DNA of 45,963 nt, taken from NCBI GenBank assembly GCA_937876095.1, contig CALFIE010000007.1, positions 1-45,963 of the forward strand, in the 5' to 3' direction. The notes below the pieces were generated by a model. The model had not been told where the DNA came from and searched no databases. It saw only the letters and a list, made by a program, of their open reading frames with translations. The position numbers were made by a program, and so were the translations under genes. Positions 32,110 to 39,769 of the stretch are shown piece by piece; position 1 is the stretch's first letter; every line of letters begins with the position of its first letter. The stretch is from an uncultured Flavobacteriales bacterium (lineage in GTDB: Bacteria; Bacteroidota; Bacteroidia; Flavobacteriales; Weeksellaceae).

Positions 32110-33416
32110 TGAGCGGAACGTTCCAAATAAGAGGAGGAAAAAAATTACACGGTGAAATTGTACCACAAGGTGCAAAAAACGAAGCCTTACAAATTTTGTG
32201 TGCTGTACTTCTGACCAATGAAGAAGTACGTGTAAAAAATATTCCTGACATTCACGATGTCAATAGACTCATCGAAATTTTGGGAGATTTCGGGGTGAAA
32301 ATAACCAAAAATGCACACGGAGATTACACATTTCAAGCAGATGATATCAATTTTGATTACATAAAATCCAAAGAATTCAAAAAAGATGGAGCCAGATTGC
32401 GTGGTTCTATAATGCTTTTGGGACCTATGCTTTCGCGATTTGGTGAAGCATATATGCCAACTCCAGGTGGAGACAAAATTGGTAGAAGAAGATTAGACAC
32501 GCATTTCCAAGGATTTGTAGAATTGGGTGCCGAATTCCACTATGACGATGAAGAATATTTCTATTCGCTGAAAGCAAAAGAACTCCATGGGAAATTTATT
32601 TTGCTAGAAGAAGCATCAGTAACAGGAACTGCAAATATTGTAATGGCAGCAACTTTGGCAAAAGGTAAAACCAGAATTTACAATGCTGCATGTGAACCTT
32701 ACCTACAACAACTGTGCAAAATGCTCAACAGAATGGGTGCCAAAATTTCGGGAATTGGCTCTAATTTATTAACGATAGAAGGTGTTTCTCATTTACATGG
32801 TACAGAACACACGATGTTACCTGATATGGTAGAAATTGGTTCTTGGATTGGTTTAGCAGCAATGACTAAATCTGAAATCACCATAAAAAATGTGAATTGG
32901 AATCAACTTGGGGTAATTCCCAATACTTTCAGAAAATTAGGAATTCAACTAGAGCAAAGTGGCGATGATATCTACATTCCAGCACAAGAAAATTACAAAA
33001 TTCAGAAATTTATAGATGGTTCTATTCTCACGGTTTCAGATGCACCATGGCCAGGATTTACGCCTGATTTGCTTTCCATCATTTTGGTGGTGGCAACGCA
33101 AGCAAAAGGAACGGTTTTAGTTCATCAAAAAATGTTCGAAAGCAGGTTGTTTTTTGTAGATAAATTGATTGATATGGGAGCACAAATTATATTGTGCGAT
33201 CCACACAGAGCAACAGTAGTTGGTCTTAATCACGAGTATCCACTGCGTGGAACTACGATGACTTCTCCTGATATCAGAGCCGGAAATGCACTCCTAATTG
33301 CAGCGCTTTCTGCAGAAGGGAAATCCATCATTCATAATATAGAACAGATTGATCGTGGCTACGAAAATATAGATGGTAGATTGCGTGCTTTAGGAGCAGA
33401 TATCGAGAGAATTTAG
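32109..33416 (+). CDS. murA: UDP-N-acetylglucosamine 1-carboxyvinyltransferase
   Basis: 435 residues, slightly longer than E. coli MurA (419). It starts GGKKLHGEIVPQGAKNEAL and carries GRRRLDTHFQGF, the SVTGTANI loop, and the C-terminal SPDIRAGNALLIAAL. It transfers enolpyruvyl to UDP-GlcNAc, the first committed step of peptidoglycan synthesis. At the active-site loop, where fosfomycin-sensitive enzymes have GGC, this protein has GGD (Asp122, GAC at 32472-32474). The Cys-to-Asp change in MurA is known to give fosfomycin insensitivity in other bacteria, so intrinsic resistance is predicted. It is coupled to DUF4290 upstream and ends at a hairpin terminator. Confidence 0.95.
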   Translation: MSGTFQIRGGKKLHGEIVPQGAKNEALQILCAVLLTNEEVRVKNIPDIHDVNRLIEILGDFGVKITKNAHGDYTFQADDINFDYIKSKEFKKDGARLRGSIMLLGPMLSRFGEAYMPTPGGDKIGRRRLDTHFQGFVELGAEFHYDDEEYFYSLKAKELHGKFILLEEASVTGTANIVMAATLAKGKTRIYNAACEPYLQQLCKMLNRMGAKISGIGSNLLTIEGVSHLHGTEHTMLPDMVEIGSWIGLAAMTKSEITIKNVNWNQLGVIPNTFRKLGIQLEQSGDDIYIPAQENYKIQKFIDGSILTVSDAPWPGFTPDLLSIILVVATQAKGTVLVHQKMFESRLFFVDKLIDMGAQIILCDPHRATVVGLNHEYPLRGTTMTSPDIRAGNALLIAALSAEGKSIIHNIEQIDRGYENIDGRLRALGADIERI

Positions 33417-33433
33417 AAAATTTTTAATAATTA

Positions 33434-33464
33434 ATGCGCTTCTAGAAAAGGAGTGCATTTTTTT
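33434..33464 (+). terminator. Terminator of the DUF4290-murA operon
   Basis: ATGCGCTTCT (33434-33443) pairs with AGGAGTGCAT (33449-33458), 10 pairs including two G-T wobbles, followed by T-run. Eighteen bases past the murA stop. Confidence 0.7.
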
Positions 33465-33480
33465 ATCATTAATAAACAAA

Positions 33481-33939
33481 TTACTTCTTATTCAACATTT
33501 TTTCATAGCGATTAACCCAATCTTCTACGGTCATTTTTTTGCAAAGTTCGGCAATCAGTTCAAAGGGAATTTCATCTGGTTTTTTAAATCTGATGCACGA
33601 TTTTCCCATATCTAATTTCCTGCTAGAATATTTTGGATATTCTGCTACAAACCAATTCAGCAAATTTTCGTCGGAATAAATTCCCATATGATAAAGTGCA
33701 ATAAAATTCTTTTGTGAAGCCACATTCAGAAACGGCAAAGGCAATTCTGGTGTGCAATGGTAACCATTTGGATAAATTGATTTTGGGACGACCCAACCAA
33801 TCATACCATAACTAATTGTTTCCTCAAAACCTTTAGGTAGATTTCTAGAAATGGTCTCGCGAAGTTGTTTCATTGCAGATTTTCGATCTTCGGGAATATT
33901 TTCTAAATATTCTTGTACTGTATTTGCATCAATTTTCAT
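33481..33939 (-). CDS. DUF1801 (YdhG-like) domain protein
   Basis: 152 residues with the DUF1801 pattern: EYLENIPEDRKSAMKQLRETI, then ETISYGMIGW, PLPFLNVASQKNFIALYHMG, and GKSCIRFKKPDEIPFELIAEL. The family is small, cytosolic and widespread in Bacteroidota and Firmicutes; its function is not defined. It is divergent from the exonuclease III gene with 46 bases between start codons, so the two promoters overlap. It has no visible partner and is preceded by the murA operon on the opposite strand. Confidence 0.82.
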   Translation of the reverse strand: MKIDANTVQEYLENIPEDRKSAMKQLRETISRNLPKGFEETISYGMIGWVVPKSIYPNGYHCTPELPLPFLNVASQKNFIALYHMGIYSDENLLNWFVAEYPKYSSRKLDMGKSCIRFKKPDEIPFELIAELCKKMTVEDWVNRYEKMLNKK

Positions 33940-33985
33940 TCTATTTTTTTTACTAAATTAGTGAAAAAATAAACACTTCCTTTTA

Positions 33986-34747
33986 ATGAAAATAATTTCT
34001 TATAATGTCAATGGAATTCGTGCCGCTTTTGCTAAAAATTTTACACAATGGTTAAAATCTACCGATCCAGATATTATCTGCATACAAGAAAGTAAAGCTC
34101 AAGAAGAACAAATAGATAAAGCAAGTTTCGAGCAATTGGGTTACCACAGTTTTTGGTTTTCTGCACAAAAAAAAGGTTATTCTGGAGTTGGAATTGCCAG
34201 TAAAATAAAGCCAAATCATGTAGAATATGGTTGCGGAATACCAGCTTATGATGAAGAAGGTAGGGTAATTCGTGCTGATTTTGATGGTTTTTCGGTGATT
34301 TCTGTGTATGTACCTTCTGCTTCTAATATCGATCGATTGGATTTCAAATTGCAATTTGCAGAAGATTTCTTAGACTATATTTCAAATCTAAAAAAATCAA
34401 TTTCTAACTTAATTATTTCTGGGGATTTCAATATTTGTCATGAGGAAATCGATATTCACAATCCGAAAGGTTTACAAAATGTTTCTGGGTTTTTACCAGT
34501 AGAACGTGATTGGATGACTCGTTTTTTACAAGAATGCCATCTTGTAGATAGTTTCAGGTTTCTGCATCCTGAAAAGCAAGAATTTTCTTGGTGGAGTTAT
34601 CGGCAAAATGCACGAGCCAAAAATTTGGGTTGGAGATTAGACTATCATTTTGTAACAGAAAGTTTAAAAAATGATTTACAACGTGCACTGATTTTGTCTG
34701 AAGCTTACCATTCTGATCACTGTCCGATTACTATAGAACTGAAATAA
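33986..34747 (+). CDS. xth: Exodeoxyribonuclease III
   Basis: 253 residues of the AP-endonuclease/exonuclease III family. Motifs are ISYNVNGIRAAF (metal Asn), IICIQESKAQEEQ (metal Glu), GDFNICHEEIDIHNPKG (catalytic Asp-Asn), FSWWSYRQNARAKNLGWRLDYHF and the C-terminal SDHCPITIEL with the catalytic His. It cuts DNA at abasic sites in base-excision repair. It ends at a shared hairpin and is divergent from DUF1801. Confidence 0.95.
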   Translation: MKIISYNVNGIRAAFAKNFTQWLKSTDPDIICIQESKAQEEQIDKASFEQLGYHSFWFSAQKKGYSGVGIASKIKPNHVEYGCGIPAYDEEGRVIRADFDGFSVISVYVPSASNIDRLDFKLQFAEDFLDYISNLKKSISNLIISGDFNICHEEIDIHNPKGLQNVSGFLPVERDWMTRFLQECHLVDSFRFLHPEKQEFSWWSYRQNARAKNLGWRLDYHFVTESLKNDLQRALILSEAYHSDHCPITIELK

Positions 34748-34756
34748 CCACAAAAA

Positions 34757-34778
34757 AAGCCGACTATAAAGTCGGCTT
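34757..34778. terminator. Terminator between exonuclease III and RlpA genes
   Basis: AAGCCGACT-ATAA-AGTCGGCTT, 9-bp perfect stem. The A-run before it gives a T-run on the minus strand, so it best terminates the rlpA gene, but it may also stop xth. Confidence 0.85.
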
Positions 34779-34796
34779 CCATAATAATAATCTAAC

Positions 34797-35174
34797 CTAA
34801 TTTACTATTTCGTATTCTACAGCAACTACTCCTTGCGAAACGTTCCCTATAGAATTAAACGCTGCTTTGGTAAGGTCTATTGATCTGCTACAATTAAATG
34901 GTCCTCTATCATTAATTGTAACAATAACACTTTCATTATTCCTTAAATTGGTAACTTTCACTTTTGTACCAAAAGGTAATTTTCTATGTGCAGCTGTAAA
35001 TTTTGAATTATGAAAAATTTCACCGCTTGCAGTTTTTTTTCCATTAAATTTGTCGTGGTAAAACGACGCATAACTTGTTTTCACCTCATCTTTGTCATTG
35101 GTATAATTCTTGAAAGAAAATAAACCAAGAGCTGAAATCATCATTATGATTACGAGAATTGTTCTTTTCATCAT
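34797..35174 (-). CDS. RlpA-family protein (double-psi beta-barrel)
   Basis: 125 residues with a signal/anchor segment (about 4-22) and an RlpA/DPBB domain: TSYASFYHDKFNGKKTASGEIF, then SKFTAAHRKLPFGTKVKV and NDRGPF...RSIDLTKAAF. RlpA enzymes cleave naked glycan strands at the septum. The catalytic pattern Glu and Asp (GEIF, NDRGP) is retained. There is no SPOR domain, making it shorter than the E. coli lipoprotein, and no lipobox Cys. The AUG pair at 35169-35174 gives two nearly equal starts. A TTG-N18-TAAATTTG promoter lies 30 bases upstream. Confidence 0.85.
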   Translation of the reverse strand: MMKRTILVIIMMISALGLFSFKNYTNDKDEVKTSYASFYHDKFNGKKTASGEIFHNSKFTAAHRKLPFGTKVKVTNLRNNESVIVTINDRGPFNCSRSIDLTKAAFNSIGNVSQGVVAVEYEIVN

Positions 35175-35203
35175 TTTGAATATATTAATTGGTTTGACAA
35201 GGG

Positions 35204-35232
35204 CAAATTTATAAGGAAATTGAATTACACAA
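35204..35232 (-). promoter_or_regulatory. Promoter of the RlpA-family gene: TTG-N18-TAAATTTG
   Basis: On the minus strand, TTG (35230-35232) and TAAATTTG (35204-35211) are 18 bases apart, close to consensus. The -7 box ends 29 bases before the ATG. Confidence 0.6.
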
Positions 35233-35460
35233 TAATCAATACGTTAAAATTAGTTAAGGTAAAGTTAAATATTTCATAAAAATACTTGTAATTACTTATT
35301 ATAAAGGAGTTGACAAAGGTTGTTAAAAAATGTTAAAAATATCATGTGAAAGTTAACATAATTAACTAAACAACTCATAGAAATACAGCTTCTATACACT
35401 TAAGTAATTGATTACTAATATTTTAATTAAATAATTAACACTTAAAAAAATGCATTATAT

Positions 35461-36762
35461 TTACACCAACTCACCATACAAATCGAACTCTTCTGCTTCG
35501 GTGATTTTCACATTTGCAAAAGCACCTAAACTGATATAAGTATTTTCTGCAGGTACCAAAACAGTATTATCAACATCTGGAGAATCATATTCGGTTCTAC
35601 CAACGAAATAGTTGCCTTCTTTTCTATCAAATATACATCTATAAATTTTACCTATTTTCTCTTGATTTTTCACCCAAGAAATTTGGGATTGCAGTTCCAT
35701 AATTTCTTCTACACGTTGCTCTTTCACTTCTTGTGGAACATCATCTTCTAAAACATAAGCACTCGTGTTTTCTTCGTGAGAATACGTGAAACAACCCAAT
35801 CTATCAAATTTTTGTTCAGCAACCCAAGATTTCAGTTCCTGAAATATTTCTTCGGTTTCACCAGGATAACCAACAATTAGCGTTGTTCTGATTGCAATAT
35901 CTGGAACTTTCTCACGGAATTTCGCCAATAAAGCATCGGTTTTTTCGTGAGTGGTACCACGTTTCATAGATTTTAATAAATCGGAATTGATATGCTGAAG
36001 CGGAATATCAATATAATTACAAATTTTTGGTTCAGCTTTAATCAAATCCAAGACATCTTCAGGAAAACCAGTCGGGAACGCGTAATGCAAACGAATCCAC
36101 TCTATTCCGTCAATTTTCACCAATTCTTTCAGCAAATCACCTAAAGCTCGTTTTTTGTATAAATCTAAACCGTAATAGGTGAGATCTTGAGCAATTAATA
36201 TAAGTTCTTTAACGCCATTTTTGGCTAATTTTTGCGCTTCAATTACCAAATTTTCGATTGGAGTTGAAACGTTTTTCCCTCTCATCAAAGGAATGGCACA
36301 AAAAGAGCAAGGTCTATCGCAACCTTCTGCAATTTTCAGGTAAGCGTAATGTTTTGGTGTGGTCGTCATTCTTTCACCTACCAATTCGTGTTTGTAATCT
36401 GCACCGAGATGTTTCAACAAAATTGGTAAATCTTTGGTACCGAAATATTGATCTACGTCTGGAATTTCTTTTAACAAATCGGGTTTATACCTTTCAGAAA
36501 GGCAACCAGTTACAAATATTTTTTCTACTTCTCCTCTATTTTTAGCTTCTACAAAATCCAGAATGGTATTGATGCTTTCTTCCTTCGCATTATCTATAAA
36601 ACCGCAAGTATTAATGACTACAATATCGCCTTTTCCTTCGTGAACCACGCTTTTTCCGTTGGCTTTTAGTTGCCCCATCAAAACTTCGGAATCGTAAATA
36701 TTTTTGGAACAACCCAATGTTACAATATTGATTTTCTTTTTGCCAACTGATTTTGTGCGCAT
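35461..36762 (-). CDS. rimO: Ribosomal protein S12 methylthiotransferase
   Basis: 433 residues: UPF0004 N-terminal domain (INIVTLGCSKNIYDSEVLMGQ, with Cys ligands of the second cluster), radical-SAM core with CDRPCSFCAIP (CxxxCxxC) and a C-terminal TRAM domain. RimO adds a methylthio group to Asp of uS12. The length and the order of domains fit the family. It is preceded by its own promoter, whose -33 sits in the terminator of the polysaccharide operon. Spacing to the polysaccharide gene is 114 bases, so it is transcribed separately. Confidence 0.95.
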   Translation of the reverse strand: MRTKSVGKKKINIVTLGCSKNIYDSEVLMGQLKANGKSVVHEGKGDIVVINTCGFIDNAKEESINTILDFVEAKNRGEVEKIFVTGCLSERYKPDLLKEIPDVDQYFGTKDLPILLKHLGADYKHELVGERMTTTPKHYAYLKIAEGCDRPCSFCAIPLMRGKNVSTPIENLVIEAQKLAKNGVKELILIAQDLTYYGLDLYKKRALGDLLKELVKIDGIEWIRLHYAFPTGFPEDVLDLIKAEPKICNYIDIPLQHINSDLLKSMKRGTTHEKTDALLAKFREKVPDIAIRTTLIVGYPGETEEIFQELKSWVAEQKFDRLGCFTYSHEENTSAYVLEDDVPQEVKEQRVEEIMELQSQISWVKNQEKIGKIYRCIFDRKEGNYFVGRTEYDSPDVDNTVLVPAENTYISLGAFANVKITEAEEFDLYGELV

Positions 36763-36810
36763 ATTATTTAACTATTTTTAAATAAAACTTTCCTTTAAAA
36801 TTTTGTGGTG

Positions 36811-36839
36811 CAAATTTAGCAATAAAAAAATCCAACAAA
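36811..36839 (-). promoter_or_regulatory. Promoter of rimO: TTTG-N17-TAAATTTG
   Basis: TTTG (36836-36839) and TAAATTTG (36811-36818), 17 bases apart, a full match to the Bacteroidota consensus. The -33 lies in the loop of the operon terminator hairpin. Confidence 0.65.
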
Positions 36840-36849
36840 TGCTGGATTT
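36824..36849 (-). terminator. Terminator of the polysaccharide operon
   Basis: Minus-strand AAATCCA (36843-36849) pairs with TGGATTT (36828-36834), loop 8, followed by T-run. It comes 28 bases after the nucleotidyltransferase stop. Confidence 0.7.
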
Positions 36850-36876
36850 CTAGTTATTTTTAGATTTGATTGAAAA

Positions 36877-37320
36877 TCAAGATACTTTTTCTTTCTTGGC
36901 TTTTTCAGATGCGTAAATGTTGTTTCTGAGTTCTGTTGAAGAAAAGCGATGGTCGCGTTTATTGAAATAAATTTCGATCCCTTTTTCTTCGCAATATTGT
37001 TTCCCTGTGAAATCTTTATCACGATAATCGTCCCCGATAATACGTATATCTACAATAAAAGAACGCAAAATATCTTCTACATCTTGCTCTGTGTTATAAG
37101 GCACAATTTCATCTACAGATTTCACTGCTTTCAGTTGAATGTATCGTTCTACAACAGTTTGAGTCGGCTTATTTTTGTTAGGCCGATCTATAGAAGGATC
37201 CATCTGTAAGCAAACAATCAGGTAATCGCAGACTGCTTTTGCTTCTTCTAACATTTTTATGTGACCAGCGTGAAGCAAATCAAAAGAAGAAAATGTGATG
37301 CCTATTTTTTTAGTTTTCAT
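36877..37320 (-). CDS. Small nucleotidyltransferase (TagD/cytidylyltransferase-like)
   Basis: 147 residues with FDLLHAGH (HxGH) near the start, and SSTELRNNI near the end, the HxGH and ISSTxxR motifs of the glycerol-3-phosphate cytidylyltransferase-type nucleotidyltransferases. It would join CMP (or AMP) to a phosphorylated substrate. It is the last gene of the polysaccharide operon, 12 bases after rfbC. A role in making a CDP-activated polyol or a modified surface sugar fits the context but the substrate is unknown. Confidence 0.78.
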   Translation of the reverse strand: MKTKKIGITFSSFDLLHAGHIKMLEEAKAVCDYLIVCLQMDPSIDRPNKNKPTQTVVERYIQLKAVKSVDEIVPYNTEQDVEDILRSFIVDIRIIGDDYRDKDFTGKQYCEEKGIEIYFNKRDHRFSSTELRNNIYASEKAKKEKVS

Positions 37321-37332
37321 AATTCAAAAAAT

Positions 37333-37878
37333 TTAAAAATTTCTAGCACTAAAAGGTGGTAAAATACGGTCTTTATCTGATAATTTCACTATATCTAGTG
37401 GTAATTTCCAATCAATATTCAGATCGGGATCATTCCAAATTACGCTACCTTCTGATTCTTTATTATAAAAATTATCGCATTTATAAGAAAAAATTGCGGT
37501 TTCTGAAAGTACTGAAAATCCATGTCCGAAACCACGAGGAACATAGAGTTGCAGTTTGTTTTCGGGAGTAAGTTCTACACCAAACCATTTACCAAAAGTA
37601 GGAGAATCTGCTCGTAAATCTACAGCAACATCAAACACTTTGCCTTCAAGACAGGATACTAGTTTTGCTTGTGCATGTTCCCCTTTTTGCAAATGTAAAC
37701 CACGCAGAACTCCGTAAGATGATTTAGAGATATTATCTTGAACAAAATGACCATTCATCCCAGTCAAATCTTCAAATTTTTTCTCGTTGAATTTCTCAAA
37801 AAAATAGCCTCTTTCGTCTTCGAAAATTGTAGGTTCAATGATGTAGCAATCCTTCAAAGTGGTTTCTAAAATCTTCAT
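37333..37878 (-). CDS. rfbC: dTDP-4-dehydrorhamnose 3,5-epimerase
   Basis: 181 residues of the RmlC cupin family. It starts with ETTLKDCYIIEPTIFEDERG, has the catalytic-His segment VLRGLHLQKGEHAQAK, and LYVPRGFGHGFSVLSE with the Tyr-Pro-Gly-His signature. It converts dTDP-4-keto-6-deoxy-glucose to the L-lyxo-4-hexulose. rfbA, rfbB and rfbD are not in the window, so dTDP-rhamnose synthesis would depend on copies elsewhere. It is 2 bases after the initiating-transferase gene and 12 before the nucleotidyltransferase gene. Confidence 0.9.
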   Translation of the reverse strand: MKILETTLKDCYIIEPTIFEDERGYFFEKFNEKKFEDLTGMNGHFVQDNISKSSYGVLRGLHLQKGEHAQAKLVSCLEGKVFDVAVDLRADSPTFGKWFGVELTPENKLQLYVPRGFGHGFSVLSETAIFSYKCDNFYNKESEGSVIWNDPDLNIDWKLPLDIVKLSDKDRILPPFSARNF

Positions 37879-37880
37879 CT

Positions 37881-38870
37881 TTAATTATTTTTAGGTGCAA
37901 AAACTTGTTTTTTGATCATTTTCTTTAGGAATAAATAAGAGATTGCAGTTGGTAAAACTAGCATTGCAAAAATAAGCCAATCTGCGCAATTACAAAACAA
38001 AATTATAATATTAATAAGCAATTGCGCACCAGCATACACCGAACTTACTACCAAATGAGATGTTTTCTTCTCGTTGGCAAAAAGTTGGTACAAATGTCTA
38101 CGGTGCGCTTCAAAAATATTTTCTTTTAGTTGAATGCGTTCTAGAATGGTAAAAACTACTTCGGTACCATAAACTGTGAGTAGTAAAATCCATTTCAATT
38201 CACCAGTTTTCATAACAAGCAGACCAATAAGTGCCAAAATCCAATAAGCGATTCCAAGACTACCAATATCGCCCATAAAACATTTTGCTTTTTTTCTGAA
38301 ATTGAAAAACAGAAAAACCAAACACGCCAAAAGTGGATACCCAATAAAATCTGAATTGGTAAATTCTATCACCTGTTTATTCACATAAATCAGTGTTGCT
38401 AGATTCACCAAGCTGTACAAACCAGACATACCATTAATCCCATCCATAAAATTATAGGCATTCAGAATCCCAATTATTAAAATATATAAAATTGGTATAG
38501 CCCAAATTGGCAACAATTGAAATGCATGTAAGAAATACAGCAACAAAGTCACCGATAGAAAATGAAAAATCAGTCTGATTTTGCTAGATAAATCGATGAT
38601 ATCATCTACGAAACTAATGGTACAAATGGAAAGAAATCCGGCTCCGAAAATCAAAAAATTTTGCGGTTGCGTAAGTGAATTTCCGAGATACGATTCACCA
38701 ATTACAAAAAGTAGAAATGAGACCGGGAAAATAATTCCACCGCCACGCAAAGTGATTTCGGTGTGTGCACTGCGATGATTTGGCTTATCTATAATATTGT
38801 ATTTGTCTGCAATTTTGAAATAGAGCAGAATCATGATGAAGAGAAAGGCAAAAACAATCATATTTTCCAT
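37881..38870 (-). CDS. WecA/WbpL-like undecaprenyl-phosphate sugar-1-phosphate transferase
   Basis: 329 residues, about ten membrane helices. Motifs of the MraY/WecA superfamily are NHRSAHTEITLRGGG near the N-terminus, FVDDIIDLSSK (Asp-Asp), NAYNFMDGINGM (the catalytic Asn/Asp region), and AHRRHLYQLFANE near the C-terminus. It starts the oligosaccharide unit by transferring HexNAc-1-phosphate to undecaprenyl phosphate. Size and motifs are closer to WbpL than to MraY, so the sugar may be D-FucNAc or D-QuiNAc rather than GlcNAc. It overlaps the epimerase gene by one base. Confidence 0.85.
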   Translation of the reverse strand: MENMIVFAFLFIMILLYFKIADKYNIIDKPNHRSAHTEITLRGGGIIFPVSFLLFVIGESYLGNSLTQPQNFLIFGAGFLSICTISFVDDIIDLSSKIRLIFHFLSVTLLLYFLHAFQLLPIWAIPILYILIIGILNAYNFMDGINGMSGLYSLVNLATLIYVNKQVIEFTNSDFIGYPLLACLVFLFFNFRKKAKCFMGDIGSLGIAYWILALIGLLVMKTGELKWILLLTVYGTEVVFTILERIQLKENIFEAHRRHLYQLFANEKKTSHLVVSSVYAGAQLLINIIILFCNCADWLIFAMLVLPTAISYLFLKKMIKKQVFAPKNN

Positions 38871-39766
38871 TAATTACTAAAACTTTTGATGGTTTTTATT
38901 AATCCTTCATTTATTGAAAAAGGAAGTTGCTGAATTTGCAATGCATTTTTTATTTTATGATTAGAAACCACATAACTTTCGGTAAGCTTTTTTAAACGTT
39001 CAGAATTGATCGGTAATTTCAAGAAATCACCAATTTTGGCGATTTTTTGAATTAGATTTTTTGAAATTGCCCACAATTTCGCTTTTTTACCAGATGTATT
39101 GGCTATTATTTTCACCAAATCGTTGGTAGATAAACAATCGTCATCGGAAAAATTATAAATTCCTGAAGAAATATCTTTACTTTTTAGCATTTTTAGCATT
39201 AAAAAATTAAGATTATCTATTCCTAAAAAAGAACGTTTATTTTCGAAATTTGCAAGTGGCCACGGAATTCTCTTTTCAACAAATTTATACAGTAAATTCA
39301 GATTCCCTTTATTACCAGGACCATGAATCATACAAGGACGGATAATAAAAAGTCTTTTGTTTTCAAGATTTTTTTTGGAAAGTAAATATTCTTCAGCCAA
39401 AAGTTTAGATTTCCCGTAAGGTGTTTTAGGATTAGATAGATGATTTTCATCTAAAATCTCATCCACAGTATCTGCTGTTGCTTTTACACTACTGAAATAA
39501 AAAAAATCTTGTATTTCTGAATTTAAAAAATCATCAAAAAGTTTTTTAGTTAAATCAGTATTAATTATAAAATATTCCTCATCTGCTGAAGTATTGGCTG
39601 TATCGTGTGCTTTTCCTGCAAGATGAATAATTGCATCTGCTTTTTTATCAAAATCCCAATTAGGATTTCTAAGGGAAATCGGGAGAACTTCGTTCCCATT
39701 TTCTTTCAAAAATTTTGAAAGATGTTGTCCTACAAATCCTGATGCTCCTGAGATAATAATTTTCAT
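38870..39766 (-). CDS. NAD-dependent epimerase/dehydratase, WbpV-like
   Basis: 298 residues of the extended SDR family. It has the nucleotide-binding GASGFVGQHL at the start, IIHLAGKAHDT, the Ser block FFYFSSVKA, and YGKSK (YxxxK). The pairing with a WbpL-like transferase (the next gene, overlapping by one base) recalls wbpV-wbpL. WbpV-type proteins reduce the 4-keto group of UDP-4-keto-6-deoxy-GlcNAc to give UDP-D-QuiNAc or D-FucNAc, or act as a 4-epimerase. The exact reaction is not determinable here. Confidence 0.75.
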   Translation of the reverse strand: MKIIISGASGFVGQHLSKFLKENGNEVLPISLRNPNWDFDKKADAIIHLAGKAHDTANTSADEEYFIINTDLTKKLFDDFLNSEIQDFFYFSSVKATADTVDEILDENHLSNPKTPYGKSKLLAEEYLLSKKNLENKRLFIIRPCMIHGPGNKGNLNLLYKFVEKRIPWPLANFENKRSFLGIDNLNFLMLKMLKSKDISSGIYNFSDDDCLSTNDLVKIIANTSGKKAKLWAISKNLIQKIAKIGDFLKLPINSERLKKLTESYVVSNHKIKNALQIQQLPFSINEGLIKTIKSFSN

Positions 39767-39769
39767 CTA

